This document shows positions 46,143 to 55,416 of a DNA stretch of 62,131 nucleotides, piece after piece. Positions within the stretch are counted from its first letter, which is position 1; the number at the start of each line of letters is the position of its first letter. The stretch is taken from NCBI GenBank assembly GCA_903951425.1, contig CAJBBX010000009.1:1-62131 (forward strand), given 5' to 3'. The position numbers and the translations under genes were made by a program. This stretch comes from an uncultured Chthonomonas sp. Its GTDB lineage: Bacteria > Armatimonadota > Chthonomonadetes > Chthonomonadales > CAJBBX01. The notes beneath the pieces are model-generated. The model was not told where the DNA came from. It saw only the letters and a program-made list of their open reading frames with translations, and searched no databases.

Positions 46143-47303
46143 TCAATCGGGTCTCCGGCTCGACCGCTCCCGCAGCAGGGCCACCGCCCGGTCCATGGCG
46201 CCGAGATCCACGTCGTGCACTTCGACCGCCATGCCGATGCCGCGGAGCATGAGGAGCGTCAGGCGGCCGCCAAGGTGCTCCTGGAACTCCGTCAGGCCGG
46301 CGGGCAGGCTTCCGCCCGACTCCATCTCCGGTACGTGTGTGGCAAAGCCGAGGGTCTCCAGCAGGCCCGCCACGCGCTCGAAGGCGGCTGCGGGAAGCAG
46401 GCCGATGAGCATGGCGTAGGCGCAGTCTAGGGCGATCCCGATGGCCACTGCTTCGCCGTGCCGCAGCGAATATCCTGTGAGGGCTTCCAACTTGTGCGCC
46501 GACCAGTGGCCGAAGTCCAGCGGGCGGGAGGAGCCCATCTCGAAAGGGTCGCCTCCCTGGCCGATGTGCTCGATGTGGAGGCGCGCGCACCGGTGGATGA
46601 GGCGGTGCATGGGATCCGGCTCGCGGGCGGCCAGCGCCTCGGCGTCGCGCTCGATCTGCTCGAAGAAGGCGCCATCTTTGATGAGGGCGACCTTCACGGC
46701 TTCCGAGATGCCGGAGCGCCAGTCGCGGTCGTCCAGCGTGGCGAGGAAGTCGAAGTCGTTGATCACAGCCCAGGGAGTGGCGAAGGTGCCCAGGTAGTTC
46801 TTCTTCCCGAAGGCGTTGATGCCGTTCTTTACGCCCACGCCGCTGTCGTTCTGCGATAGCACCGTGGTTGGGACGCGCACGTGCCGAACCCCGCGGTGGG
46901 CCGTGGCCGCGGCGTAGCCCACGGCGTCCAGCGCAGCGCCGCCGCCCACGGCGACCACGAAGGAGTGGCGGCAGAGGCGGGCATCGTGGATCGCCTGCTG
47001 CAGCGACGCCACATGGGCGGGATCGTTCTTCACGGGCTCGCCGCCAGGGATGAGCAGCGGCGGGGCTGCCAGTTCCAGCGCACTGGCATGGCGGGCGCAG
47101 TACCTGCCGATGGCCGCGCAAAGGTCCGGGTGGGCTGCGGCGACGCTGGCATCCACCACGACGAGCGCTCGGGCGTGGTCGCCGTCGGCCGGAGCCAGGA
47201 CGTGCCGGAGGAGCGGGTTGCCCTCGCAGAACAGGCCTTCGGTGAAGTGAACGGCGTACTCAAACCGGATCGATAGGGACTGCTGAATGGGTTCCATGTT
47301 CAT
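46143..47303 (-). CDS. eboD: Ebo-cluster 3-dehydroquinate-synthase-like protein (EboD-like)
   Basis: A 386-residue sugar-phosphate cyclase-fold protein. VVAVGGGAALDAVGYAAAT, RVPTTVLSQNDSGVGVKNGIN and the metal-site segments (SGISEAVKVALIKDG, RPLDFGHWSAHKLE, RHGEAVAIGIALD) follow the DHQS family. It may cyclise a sugar phosphate into a cyclitol. The start at 47303 overlaps the EboC stop as ATGA, so the two are coupled. Confidence 0.85.
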   Translation of the reverse strand: MNMEPIQQSLSIRFEYAVHFTEGLFCEGNPLLRHVLAPADGDHARALVVVDASVAAAHPDLCAAIGRYCARHASALELAAPPLLIPGGEPVKNDPAHVASLQQAIHDARLCRHSFVVAVGGGAALDAVGYAAATAHRGVRHVRVPTTVLSQNDSGVGVKNGINAFGKKNYLGTFATPWAVINDFDFLATLDDRDWRSGISEAVKVALIKDGAFFEQIERDAEALAAREPDPMHRLIHRCARLHIEHIGQGGDPFEMGSSRPLDFGHWSAHKLEALTGYSLRHGEAVAIGIALDCAYAMLIGLLPAAAFERVAGLLETLGFATHVPEMESGGSLPAGLTEFQEHLGGRLTLLMLRGIGMAVEVHDVDLGAMDRAVALLRERSSRRPD

Positions 47304-48205
47304 GTCACCGAGAAGACGCGCGCCAAGGCACGGGCCAGAGGTGCGGCCGCAAGGATCGCCGCTCCAGTGTATACGCCGCCGAATCCCGCCGCGATAGCGG
47401 CGTCGAGGGCGATGAGCGAAAGCACACCGGCGCGCACCGCGGCCCCGGCCAACGCCGGAGACGGCGACGCGGCGCACCGCAGGTAGGCCGGCGCCACCAG
47501 GCAGAGGGGTAGCGCCGCGAAGAGGCCGCTCCAGAGGGCGGAACCCCCGAGGGCGAAGGCGAGGCACGGAAGGCCGACGATGGCCGCGCCGAGCAGGGCA
47601 AGCGCCGCGACGGCGGGCGTGCGGCGTGCGCCCTGGACCTCGCCCAAGCTCACCACCGTCACGGCCGCGATGTAGAGCGTGGGGACGATGGCCACCGGCC
47701 ACCGCTGTTGCAGCAGCAACGGCGACGCGCTCAGCCCCAGCAGGAGGTTCAGGCCCCTACACGAGGCCATTACCACGGGGCCGGCCACGGGGCGCCCCTT
47801 GGCCCAGGCGTCATAGAGGACGATGCATGCCGCCAGCGCCGACGCCACCAGTCCGCTCGTGGGCGACGCGGCCAGCGCCAGGGCCACGCCTGCGGCCAGG
47901 CATCCGAAGGCCAGCGTTGCCGCCCGCCGCCGGGTGATGCGCCCACTGGGGATGGGACGCTCGGGACGCTCGACCGCATCCAGTTCGGCGTCGCAGACGT
48001 CGTTGAGGGCCACGCCGCCGGCGTAGAGCAGGACGCCCGCCGGAGCGAGTAGCGCCAGACTGCCCCAATCGGGCAACGCGGCTACGGCGAAGCCCGCCAC
48101 CACGTCGGCCGCGGCGGTCATCAGGTTCGGGGGCCGTAACAGCCGGAGCCACGCTGGAGGTGTCGGGCGCGAACGGGCGCCGGGCGCGAAAGAGGGTGTT
48201 TCCAT
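47300..48205 (-). CDS. eboC: Ebo-cluster UbiA-type prenyltransferase (EboC-like)
   Basis: A 301-residue membrane protein with about eight or nine helices. The first aspartate-rich motif is NDVCDAELD (68-76), followed by ERPERPIPSG. The second motif is near YDAWAKGRP. It probably joins a polyprenyl diphosphate to the product of EboD. I used ATG at 48205; the open frame continues far upstream but only as a shadow of the GH172 gene on the other strand. It is the first gene of the cluster. Confidence 0.83.
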   Translation of the reverse strand: METPSFAPGARSRPTPPAWLRLLRPPNLMTAAADVVAGFAVAALPDWGSLALLAPAGVLLYAGGVALNDVCDAELDAVERPERPIPSGRITRRRAATLAFGCLAAGVALALAASPTSGLVASALAACIVLYDAWAKGRPVAGPVVMASCRGLNLLLGLSASPLLLQQRWPVAIVPTLYIAAVTVVSLGEVQGARRTPAVAALALLGAAIVGLPCLAFALGGSALWSGLFAALPLCLVAPAYLRCAASPSPALAGAAVRAGVLSLIALDAAIAAGFGGVYTGAAILAAAPLARALARVFSVT

Positions 48206-48307
48206 GGGCGGCGTGAGTGTACCTGCTGCCCTGAGCAGGAGCGAGGCGCCTTGGTATCGAAACATGAGGTCGGCGCGGCGAACGCGCACCCTTTGGAGGC
48301 TTGCCCT

Positions 48308-49399
48308 ATGTCTATCGGATGCACCACGCTCAAGTCGCTCGTTCGGCCCAGGGACGCCCGTACCTGCCGCATCTCCAGCTACGACAAGACCGGCGGGAAT
48401 GCCGACGCCTGGCCCATCCCCGTGGGCGAGACCGCCACGCTGGCCGAGATCCCCGGCGCCGGCTGCATTACCCACATCTGGTTCACCATCGCCTCGCCCG
48501 ACCGCTACTACCTGCGCCACCTCATCCTGCGCATCTACTGGGACGGCGAGGAGGCGCCCTCGGTCGAGTGCCCGGTGGGCGACTTCTTCAACATCGGGCA
48601 TGGGCTGGCGGCCTCCAACGCGGCCATCCCGCTGGCCACCGTCGCCCCGGACGACCAGGAGTGCAAGCTGGGCGGCAACATGGCCATGAACTGCTACTGG
48701 CAGATGCCCTTCGCCGCCGGAGCCCGCGTCACCATCACCAACGAGGGCACGGAACCCGTTGGCTCGTTCTACTTCTACATCGACCATGAGCGCTTCGATG
48801 CGCTGGACCCCGAAGTGCTCCGCTTCCACGCCCAGTGGCGCCGCGAGAACCCCACCGTGGGAACCGAGGGCGACCTCTCGGCCCAGGGCGTCAACTACTG
48901 GACTCGCCTGGCCAAGCCGAACCTCGACGGCAAGGAGAACTACGTCATCCTCGAAGCCCAGGGCGCAGGCCACTTCGTGGGATGCAACGTCAGCGTCGAC
49001 AACATCGACCCGACGCCCGACGGCCTCACCTGGTGGGGCGAGGGCGACGACATGTTCAACATCGACGGCGAAGAGATGCCCTCCATGACCGGCACCGGCT
49101 CCGAGGACTACTTCTGCCACGCCTGGGGAATGCACCCCAAGGGCTACCCCTACGCGGGCACCTCGGTACACGAGCACAACGCCAAGTTCCCCGGCCGCCA
49201 CAAGTGCACCAGCTACCGGTTCCACATCGAGGACCCGGTCCACTTCAAGCAGTCGCTGCGGGTCTCCATCGAGCACGGCCACGCCAACCTGCAGAACAAC
49301 GACTACAGCTCGGTGGCCTACTGGTACCAGACGGAGCCGCACGCGCCCTTCCCGGAGCTGCCCGACGCCATCGCGCGCCGGCCGCGCCCCGACCGATAG
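48308..49399 (+). CDS. GH172 glycosidase (DUF2961)
   Basis: A 363-residue protein of the DUF2961/GH172 family. ISSYDKTGGNADAWPIPVGE, GCITHIWFTI and LILRIYWDGEEAPSVECPVGDFF are typical, and TGTGSEDYFCHAW contains the conserved glutamate thought to take part in catalysis. Characterised members act on fructo- or arabinofuranosyl linkages. No signal peptide is seen. A GGAGG ribosome site precedes 48308 by 9 bases. It is divergent from the ebo-type cluster. Confidence 0.88.
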   Translation: MSIGCTTLKSLVRPRDARTCRISSYDKTGGNADAWPIPVGETATLAEIPGAGCITHIWFTIASPDRYYLRHLILRIYWDGEEAPSVECPVGDFFNIGHGLAASNAAIPLATVAPDDQECKLGGNMAMNCYWQMPFAAGARVTITNEGTEPVGSFYFYIDHERFDALDPEVLRFHAQWRRENPTVGTEGDLSAQGVNYWTRLAKPNLDGKENYVILEAQGAGHFVGCNVSVDNIDPTPDGLTWWGEGDDMFNIDGEEMPSMTGTGSEDYFCHAWGMHPKGYPYAGTSVHEHNAKFPGRHKCTSYRFHIEDPVHFKQSLRVSIEHGHANLQNNDYSSVAYWYQTEPHAPFPELPDAIARRPRPDR

Positions 49400-49457
49400 G
49401 CCGATGACCCGGCGGGCGTCGCACCCCGACGCCCGCCTCCGCCTCCAGGAGGCCGCC

Positions 49458-50396
49458 ATGAGCCCGATCCTTCTCGCAACCCTCTGCCTCGCCTGCGCCG
49501 CAGCCGCAACCCCGGCCAGGCAGAAGGCGCTCGTCTTCACCTCGTTCCGGGGCAATGGGGAGGACGGCCTCCACCTGGCGTTCAGCCGCGACGGCCTCGC
49601 GTGGGAGGCGCTCAACGGCGACCGGCCCCTGCTGGCGCCCACGGCCGGAGGTAAGCTCATGCGCGACCCGCAGATCGCCCGAGGCCCCGACGGCACGTAC
49701 CATATGGTGTGGACTACAGCGTGGGAGAAGCAGGGCGTGGGTTACGCCTCCTCCAGGGACCTGATCCACTGGTCCGAGCAGCGCCTGATCCCCGTGATGG
49801 ACGCCGAGCCGGGATGCCGAAACGTCTGGGCCCCGGAGCTGGTCTACGACCCCGGTGCGAAGCGCTGGCTCATCTACTGGTCCAGCACTATCCCGGGCCG
49901 CTTCCCGGAGACGGAGAAGGCCGGCGACGACGGCTACAACCACCGCATCTACGGCTGCGAGACGGCCGACTTCGCCACGTTCACTCCCACGCGGCTCCTC
50001 TTCGATCCCGGCTTCAACTGCATCGACGCCACTATCGTCCGCGACGGCAGGCGGTGGCTCATGTTCCTCAAGGACGAGACCCGCAACCCGCTCGCCAAGC
50101 GCCTCCACTGGACCAGCGCGCCCCGCGCGGCAGGCCCCTACAGCCGAACCCTCTCGCCCGCCATCACCGGCGACTACTGGGCCGAGGGTCCCACGGCCAT
50201 GAAGCTCGACGGCCGGTGGCGCGTCTACTTCGACCGGTACATGGACGGCCGGTACGGCATGGTCTCCTCGAACGACCTGAAGCAGTGGCAGGAGGCCCCC
50301 GCCGAGACCGTCCGCTTCCCCGCAGGCATGCGCCACGGAAGCATCCTGGAGGTGCCCGAAGCCGTGCTGCAGGGGCTACTCGGGCTGGCGAAGTAG
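49458..50396 (+). CDS. GH43-like secreted glycosidase
   Basis: A 312-residue five-bladed propeller with signal peptide (MSPILLATLCLACAAAATPA). MRDPQIARGPDGTYHMVWT gives the catalytic base Asp, ATIVRDGRRW the pKa-modulating Asp, and YWAEGPTAMKLDG the acid Glu, as in GH43/GH32-clan enzymes. An AGGAGG site lies 6 bases before 49458. It follows the GH172 gene and may act on the same arabinan/xylan-type glycan. Confidence 0.8.
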   Translation: MSPILLATLCLACAAAATPARQKALVFTSFRGNGEDGLHLAFSRDGLAWEALNGDRPLLAPTAGGKLMRDPQIARGPDGTYHMVWTTAWEKQGVGYASSRDLIHWSEQRLIPVMDAEPGCRNVWAPELVYDPGAKRWLIYWSSTIPGRFPETEKAGDDGYNHRIYGCETADFATFTPTRLLFDPGFNCIDATIVRDGRRWLMFLKDETRNPLAKRLHWTSAPRAAGPYSRTLSPAITGDYWAEGPTAMKLDGRWRVYFDRYMDGRYGMVSSNDLKQWQEAPAETVRFPAGMRHGSILEVPEAVLQGLLGLAK

Positions 50397-50499
50397 GGGA
50401 CGGCGGCAGGCCTTGGCCGTCACACGTCGGCGGCCGTTGCCGCTGCCGTCATCCTGACGCGGTCTTTCCGCCGAAGGACCCCCCGTAAGCCGCCCGCCG

Positions 50500-51540
50500 C
50501 TAGAAGAAGCGCTTGACCAGGCCGAGGATGCCCTGCTTCCACGGGACGCGGTGGCTCACGCCGCTCTTGTTCTCGAACTCCGCCTTGTGGGCGATGTACC
50601 ACTCGTAGTTGCGGATCAGCGCGGACTGGTTGGAGTGCTTCGGCTGCCAGCCCAGCACGCGCTGAGCCTTCTCGATGGAGACGAACGAGTCTTTGGCCGC
50701 CGTCTCATAGACCCACTTGTAGAGCGGCGAGAGGTGCAGCGCCTCCAGCAGCCGCAGCGTGGCGATGACCGGCCCGGCCGGCGTACCCTTGATCTTCTTC
50801 CCGAAGCCCGCCTTGTCCAGCACCGCCTGGTAGTCCTCCTTCATCGTGGCGAACTCGGCCGCGCCGATGTTGAAGGTGTCGTTCACGGTCTCGGCGGGCA
50901 GCGTCAGGCAGAGCCAGATCGCCTGGCAGAGGTCCTCCACGTCGAGCAGCTGGTACCGGTTCGCGCCGGAGCCGATCACCGGGAAGCCGTGGCCGCTCTG
51001 CGCCCAGTCGTAGAAGAGCGCGAAGACGCCCAGCCGCTCCGGCCCCACGAAGGACTTGGGGCGGACGACGGGCACGCAGAGGCCCTTCTCGCGCATCTTG
51101 ACGCACTCGCCCTCGGCCTCGACCTTGGCGATGCCGTAGGGGCCCACGCCCACCATCTGGTCATCCTCCACCAGCGGATGGTGGTCCGGGATGCCATAGA
51201 CGGCGGTAGAGGAGATCATTACTACCCGCGGGATACCCAGCTCGTGGGCGATCTCCAGCACGTTGCGGGTCCCCACCACATCGGTGGTATGGATGTCGTC
51301 CGGCGGGTAGAGGGGCAGCGCGGCGGCGGTATGCACCACCAGTCCGCAGCCCTGCATGGCCTGCTTCAGGGCGCGCCGGTCGCGGATATCGCCCTTCACC
51401 TCGGTCACGCGGCCGCGCTCGGGGTAGTCGAACGGCGCCAGGTCGTAGCTGACGACGCCGCACCCTTCGGCCAGCAGCCGCCGAACCAGGTTGATGCCAA
51501 GAAAACCGGCCCCGCCGGTGACGAAGACGTTGGAAGCCAT
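50500..51540 (-). CDS. NAD-dependent epimerase/dehydratase
   Basis: A 346-residue extended SDR. FVTGGAGFLGINLVRRLL is the NAD-binding loop. SSTAVYG, then PYGIAKVEAEGEC gives the Tyr-x3-Lys pair. VRPKSFVGPERLG and LLDVEDLCQAI are family-typical. It probably acts on a nucleotide sugar (epimerase, dehydratase or reductase). GGGAGGG precedes the start at 51540, and a TATCAT box lies about 25 bases upstream. It is not near the exopolysaccharide locus. Confidence 0.85.
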   Translation of the reverse strand: MASNVFVTGGAGFLGINLVRRLLAEGCGVVSYDLAPFDYPERGRVTEVKGDIRDRRALKQAMQGCGLVVHTAAALPLYPPDDIHTTDVVGTRNVLEIAHELGIPRVVMISSTAVYGIPDHHPLVEDDQMVGVGPYGIAKVEAEGECVKMREKGLCVPVVRPKSFVGPERLGVFALFYDWAQSGHGFPVIGSGANRYQLLDVEDLCQAIWLCLTLPAETVNDTFNIGAAEFATMKEDYQAVLDKAGFGKKIKGTPAGPVIATLRLLEALHLSPLYKWVYETAAKDSFVSIEKAQRVLGWQPKHSNQSALIRNYEWYIAHKAEFENKSGVSHRVPWKQGILGLVKRFF

Positions 51541-51630
51541 GCACGATCCCTCCCTGCGATGCCCGATGATAGCACACGGGCGGAGGGGCGGGCGGGGGAG
51601 CCGGCAAGCCACGGCTCATAGCCCCGCACA

Positions 51631-53088
51631 TCACCGCAGCGCCGGAAGCCGCACCGTGGCCGCGACGTAGGGCTTCAGGTCGCGCGCGTTGCCGCCCTGG
51701 ATGACGCCTACATAGAACTCGACGCCGCGCCGGCGGGCGGCCTGTGCCTGCTCGATCGTGGGGCTGCCCGTGTAGCCGTCGGTGAGGATGACGGCCTTGC
51801 GCGGCGTCTTCGCCGGAGGCAGGGCCAGCAGGTGGTCGTAGACGCACCGGATGTCGGTGCCGCCGGTGGTCCGAATCCGGCCCGCGAGCAGGTCCTGCCG
51901 CGTCACCTCGGCCACCATGGTGCTGAAGAGCCGGACCTCGATGTCGCCGTTGCGCACCAGCGGACGGAGGGCGCTCAGGAGCCAGGGCAGATCCCCGAAC
52001 ATCGATCCGCTCACGTCCAGGTAGACGAAGGCCGAGGTGCGGGGCATCAGGCGGCAGGCCGGCCGCGCCACGGCGTCGGTGTACAGCAGCGGGTCGGCTC
52101 CCCAGAGCTCGCCCCTGGCCGCGGCGGTGCGGTCGCCGGCATTGGGCTCGAAGGTGACGCGCTCGAGTGCCCGCGGCTGCACCTGCCACGAGAGTGCGCC
52201 GCCGCGCCGCCCGGCGACGATGCCGGCGCGGCGCAGCAGGGCGCGCAACCCCTGCAGGAACGAGGCCCGACGCGGCATCGGCTTGCCGAAGAGGAGTTCC
52301 TGCAGTTCGTCCCTGCCCAGCCCGGCCGCGCGGCCAAGCGCGGCGTTGGGCCACCCGGCCACCGTCCGGCCGAGCACAGCGGTGACGACCGGGTCGCGGA
52401 CGGCGGCGTCATCGGCCGGGCCGGACCCGCCGGGCCCGGTGTGGTCGCCCAGCAGCAGCGGCTCAAGGGCTTCGCCGCCCAGGGGGTCGGCTTCGGGCTC
52501 AGCGTCGAAGAGGGCGCGTACGTCGTCGTACGTCACCATGGAGGGTGTGTCGCCGGCCGCGGGGCCACTGCCATAGAGCAGTTCCATGACGGCCTGCTCC
52601 TGCGGCCCGGCGTCGTCGGCCGGTACGCAACGGGACTGATGCCAGCCCACCGGTGGCCGCAGGAGGCGTTCCGGGAAGGTTTCGGCGCAGTAGAGGCTGG
52701 TGAGAAGCTCCGTGTAGACCGCCTCGTCGAACTGACGGCAGAGGAGCGAGTTGATGACGGCGTCGAGGACGATGTTGTCCACGTCCGTCGCCCTGGGCCA
52801 GAGGCGCGTGTGGCCCAGGATGACGTGGTACAGCTCATGCATGATGAGCATGAAGAGCCGCTCGTTCGTCGCGCAGTGCTCCTCGATGAAGTCCGGGTTC
52901 ACCAGCAGGCGCGACTGGACTCCGGTCTCCACTGCGGCGGTGGCGCAGCGGTCATCCACGACGATGTCCACCAGTGAGAGCAGCGTATGCATCTCGTAGC
53001 GGGCGGCCGGCAGGACCGACATGATGCGCCAGCGCATCTTGACCGCCCTGGCTGCGTCGTCCTTCTCCCTGTCAAGCGAGTAGCTCAC
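51631..53088 (-). CDS. Metallopeptidase-like plus vWA protein, partner of a MoxR ATPase
   Basis: A 485-residue protein of the DUF2201 type. The N-terminal zincin-like domain has HELYHVILGH (84-93, HExxH plus a third His). The C-terminal von Willebrand A domain has a complete MIDAS: DVSGSM (358-363), T411 in GGTD and D437 in LTDG. Such proteins are commonly encoded with MoxR ATPases and are thought to be remodelled or delivered by them. I chose GTG at 53088 because it overlaps the previous stop as GTGA; GTG at 53097 is possible. A GAGCCG/CGGCTC hairpin (51598-51617) follows the gene. Confidence 0.82.
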   Translation of the reverse strand: MSYSLDREKDDAARAVKMRWRIMSVLPAARYEMHTLLSLVDIVVDDRCATAAVETGVQSRLLVNPDFIEEHCATNERLFMLIMHELYHVILGHTRLWPRATDVDNIVLDAVINSLLCRQFDEAVYTELLTSLYCAETFPERLLRPPVGWHQSRCVPADDAGPQEQAVMELLYGSGPAAGDTPSMVTYDDVRALFDAEPEADPLGGEALEPLLLGDHTGPGGSGPADDAAVRDPVVTAVLGRTVAGWPNAALGRAAGLGRDELQELLFGKPMPRRASFLQGLRALLRRAGIVAGRRGGALSWQVQPRALERVTFEPNAGDRTAAARGELWGADPLLYTDAVARPACRLMPRTSAFVYLDVSGSMFGDLPWLLSALRPLVRNGDIEVRLFSTMVAEVTRQDLLAGRIRTTGGTDIRCVYDHLLALPPAKTPRKAVILTDGYTGSPTIEQAQAARRRGVEFYVGVIQGGNARDLKPYVAATVRLPALR

Positions 53089-53666
53089 TGGTCGCACCCG
53101 GACGGCACGACGACGGGTTTGCTCCTGACCCGTACGCGACTGTCAATCCGGATCGGTTGGGGTAACGGTGCGAGGTTCAGTTGCTCCCGTAGCGCCTCGC
53201 TTGCCGGAGACGAGTCGCCAATTGGCTCGGCGATGGCGACGCCGCACGAGAAGAGCTGGTCCCAAGTGACCACTGGAGGGCGATCACGCAAGATGACCGA
53301 ACCGACACGACGCGACAGCGCCGCAACGGTTAGGGCCAGGTCCGTGCTGACGACGAGCGCTCCCTGCCTGCAGGGGGCGGTGATGCCGAAGCAGGCATGC
53401 ACGGCGTCAAGCCGGTTCGCGGCCTCCTCGATGGCCTGACGCGTGCAACCGACCGAGGCAGCTACGTTGAGGAAACGAGTGATGTCGCGCCCGAACGCCT
53501 TGTCGGCCACTTCCACGAGCCGCTCGCCCGGCTCCAAGATCGTTGCACGACCGATGAGCCCGGCCGCCACGCACGCCGCCCGCACCGAGAGCCACATGAC
53601 CGACCCGTGGACGGGCTCGATATCGAAGGGACGTGGTGCGGGATCACTCCCATAGCGCCATAGCAT
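53085..53666 (-). CDS. Unknown protein between MoxR and vWA genes
   Basis: A 193-residue protein not recognised. It is alpha/beta in appearance (HGSVMWLSVRAACVAAGLIG, GALVVSTDLALTVAALSRRV) with three scattered cysteines and a basic, proline-containing C-terminus. The start at 53666 has a strong GGAGGT site 8 bases upstream. It is separated from the MoxR gene by one base and overlaps the vWA gene, so it is probably a dedicated third component. No catalytic motif is evident. Confidence 0.7.
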   Translation of the reverse strand: MLWRYGSDPAPRPFDIEPVHGSVMWLSVRAACVAAGLIGRATILEPGERLVEVADKAFGRDITRFLNVAASVGCTRQAIEEAANRLDAVHACFGITAPCRQGALVVSTDLALTVAALSRRVGSVILRDRPPVVTWDQLFSCGVAIAEPIGDSSPASEALREQLNLAPLPQPIRIDSRVRVRSKPVVVPSGCDQ

Positions 53667-53667
53667 A

Positions 53668-55218
53668 TTACCTTACCTCCATATAGTGGTACGCCTTATT
53701 GAATCTCATATGCGCCCAGAGTTCATAGAACTCATTCCTCACAGACACTGGAGTACGATTTTTGTATGCGTCTGGCCTATTACACAGTAAACGGATGAGA
53801 TTGCACGCATATACAGAGCAGACCTCCGTGCCCGGCTGGGCCGCGGCGACAACCGCATCCGCAACGTCCATGGCTTGCCGGTACACGGACCGCGGCACGC
53901 CGGGGCAGGGGACGCGAGCCGTATAGGTACCAGCGGTGACCACCGGCGCCACCATCTGCGCCAAGGCGTCCCATGCCATAGCGTGGAGCTTCCGGTCACG
54001 GCGACACGCTTCGTAGATGGCCACAGCGGCTAGGAGCTTGCGCGTGTCATCGGCCGCGCCTGCCAGCCCGTCCATGATGAGCTTGGAGAGGGCGTCGTCG
54101 TCCATCTCTTCGCGGCGGGCCACGGCCTCCAGGGCGCGCTCCAGCGGGTCCTGCACGGCGAGGATGGTGCGCCAGGGGTTCTTCTCATCCAGCTGGGCCC
54201 TGGCCCAGGCGTGGCGGTGGGCGCCCAGCAGCTGCACCGGGTCGACGGGCGCGCCCGCGGCCGACTGCGGCAGGCTGTGCTGCAGCGCCAGCATGGCGGA
54301 TCCGCTCCAGTCGACGAGGAGGGCCCTCTCGTCGTCGACGGCGATGCCCAGCAGCGCGATTCGGGCGGCGTGGACGGCCAGGATGTTGCGGTGGATCATG
54401 GTGGCGCGGCGGGTTGAGACGGCGATGCCCTTGCCGGCGAGCTGCTCGAGGAGGGTAATGACGTAGTCGGCCAGGTCGGGCGGGGCGGCGGCGCTGAGCG
54501 CGGCCAGGTGGCCTTCGGCACGGGCGACCAGCTCGCCGGGAGGGGTGGCGAAGGGGTGCCGGCCGGCGAACTGGTCGCGCAGGATGGCGCGCTGCTCGGC
54601 GCCGCTCAGGTCGGACCAGCCGGGCACCGTGATGAGGAAGCTGAAGCGGTCGGCCAGGGCCGGGTCCAGCATCTCGGCGCCCAGGTAGAGATCCGGCGAG
54701 TCGGCGGCCTGCTCGGCGGTGGGCGGCGGGTTCATGGCGGCCCAGCGGTAGCGGAGGCGCTCCAGCTCGATGCCCTGCACGCGCCGCTCGTGGACGATGG
54801 GGAAGAGCTTGTTCTGCAGCTCGGGCCGCGTGCGGTTCAGCTCGTCGATGAAGACCACCTCGGCGTCCCAGATGGCGGTGGCCGTGCCGATGTAGCGGAG
54901 CGATTTGCGGTCCTCGGTCGGCATGGGGATGCCCACGAGGTCGTCGTAGTTAATGAGGCTGGCGTTGTAGAAGCGGTAGTCCAGGTTGAGCGCCTGGGCC
55001 AGCCGCTCCAGCAGGAAGCTCTTGGCGGAGCCGTGGGGTCCCACGAGCAGCATGGGCTGGCCGGAGGCCAGCGCGGCCAGCAGCACGGGCTCCTTGGCGG
55101 CCCAGCCCTCCAGCCCCAGCGGCCGCGTGAGCAGCGACGGCAGCCGCGTGCCGTCCGTCACGAGGGGCAAGCGCTCGGGCCCTCTGGCCCGCTCCTTGCG
55201 CGATGGTCGCGTCTGCAA
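53668..55218 (-). CDS. MoxR-family AAA+ ATPase
   Basis: A 516-residue ATPase. Walker A is GPHGSAKS (60-67), Walker B VVFIDE (121-126), sensor region MNP (162-164) and DPALADRF near the arginine finger (185-192). RavA/MoxR proteins act as chaperones on vWA partners. I place the start at TTG 55218, because AAGGAGG lies about 7 bases before it and all upstream in-frame starts lie in the leader RNA. The last 55 codons (about 53668-53830) are unusually AT-rich. Confidence 0.85.
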   Translation of the reverse strand: MQTRPSRKERARGPERLPLVTDGTRLPSLLTRPLGLEGWAAKEPVLLAALASGQPMLLVGPHGSAKSFLLERLAQALNLDYRFYNASLINYDDLVGIPMPTEDRKSLRYIGTATAIWDAEVVFIDELNRTRPELQNKLFPIVHERRVQGIELERLRYRWAAMNPPPTAEQAADSPDLYLGAEMLDPALADRFSFLITVPGWSDLSGAEQRAILRDQFAGRHPFATPPGELVARAEGHLAALSAAAPPDLADYVITLLEQLAGKGIAVSTRRATMIHRNILAVHAARIALLGIAVDDERALLVDWSGSAMLALQHSLPQSAAGAPVDPVQLLGAHRHAWARAQLDEKNPWRTILAVQDPLERALEAVARREEMDDDALSKLIMDGLAGAADDTRKLLAAVAIYEACRRDRKLHAMAWDALAQMVAPVVTAGTYTARVPCPGVPRSVYRQAMDVADAVVAAAQPGTEVCSVYACNLIRLLCNRPDAYKNRTPVSVRNEFYELWAHMRFNKAYHYMEVR

Positions 55219-55326
55219 CTCGGTCCTCCTTTCGGGCCGGACCGGGGCGCTGAGGCCCCCGACGCCCGGCCTCGGTCGTGGCCCATGTGGGCCAGGTATC
55301 GAGGTCGAGCAGCAGGCTGCAAACGG

Positions 55327-55356
55327 AAAAAACCACCCGGCGCAAGGCCGCGGTGG
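55327..55356 (-). terminator. Intrinsic terminator in the MoxR operon leader
   Basis: On the minus strand, a stem of CCACC/GGTGG extended by GGC/GCC is followed directly by six U residues (55327-55332). It lies after the candidate aptamer and before the coding region, as expected for a transcriptional switch. Confidence 0.75.
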
Positions 55357-55416
55357 CTCTGGAGACGGATGGACACGCACTGCGTGTGGGACTATAGTTC
55401 GGAGGCTTGATCCTCC

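Noticed and set aside
48206-49696. Long upstream extension of the EboC frame on the minus strand
   Set aside because: It is an antisense shadow of the GH172 and GH43-like genes; the UbiA fold begins at 48205.
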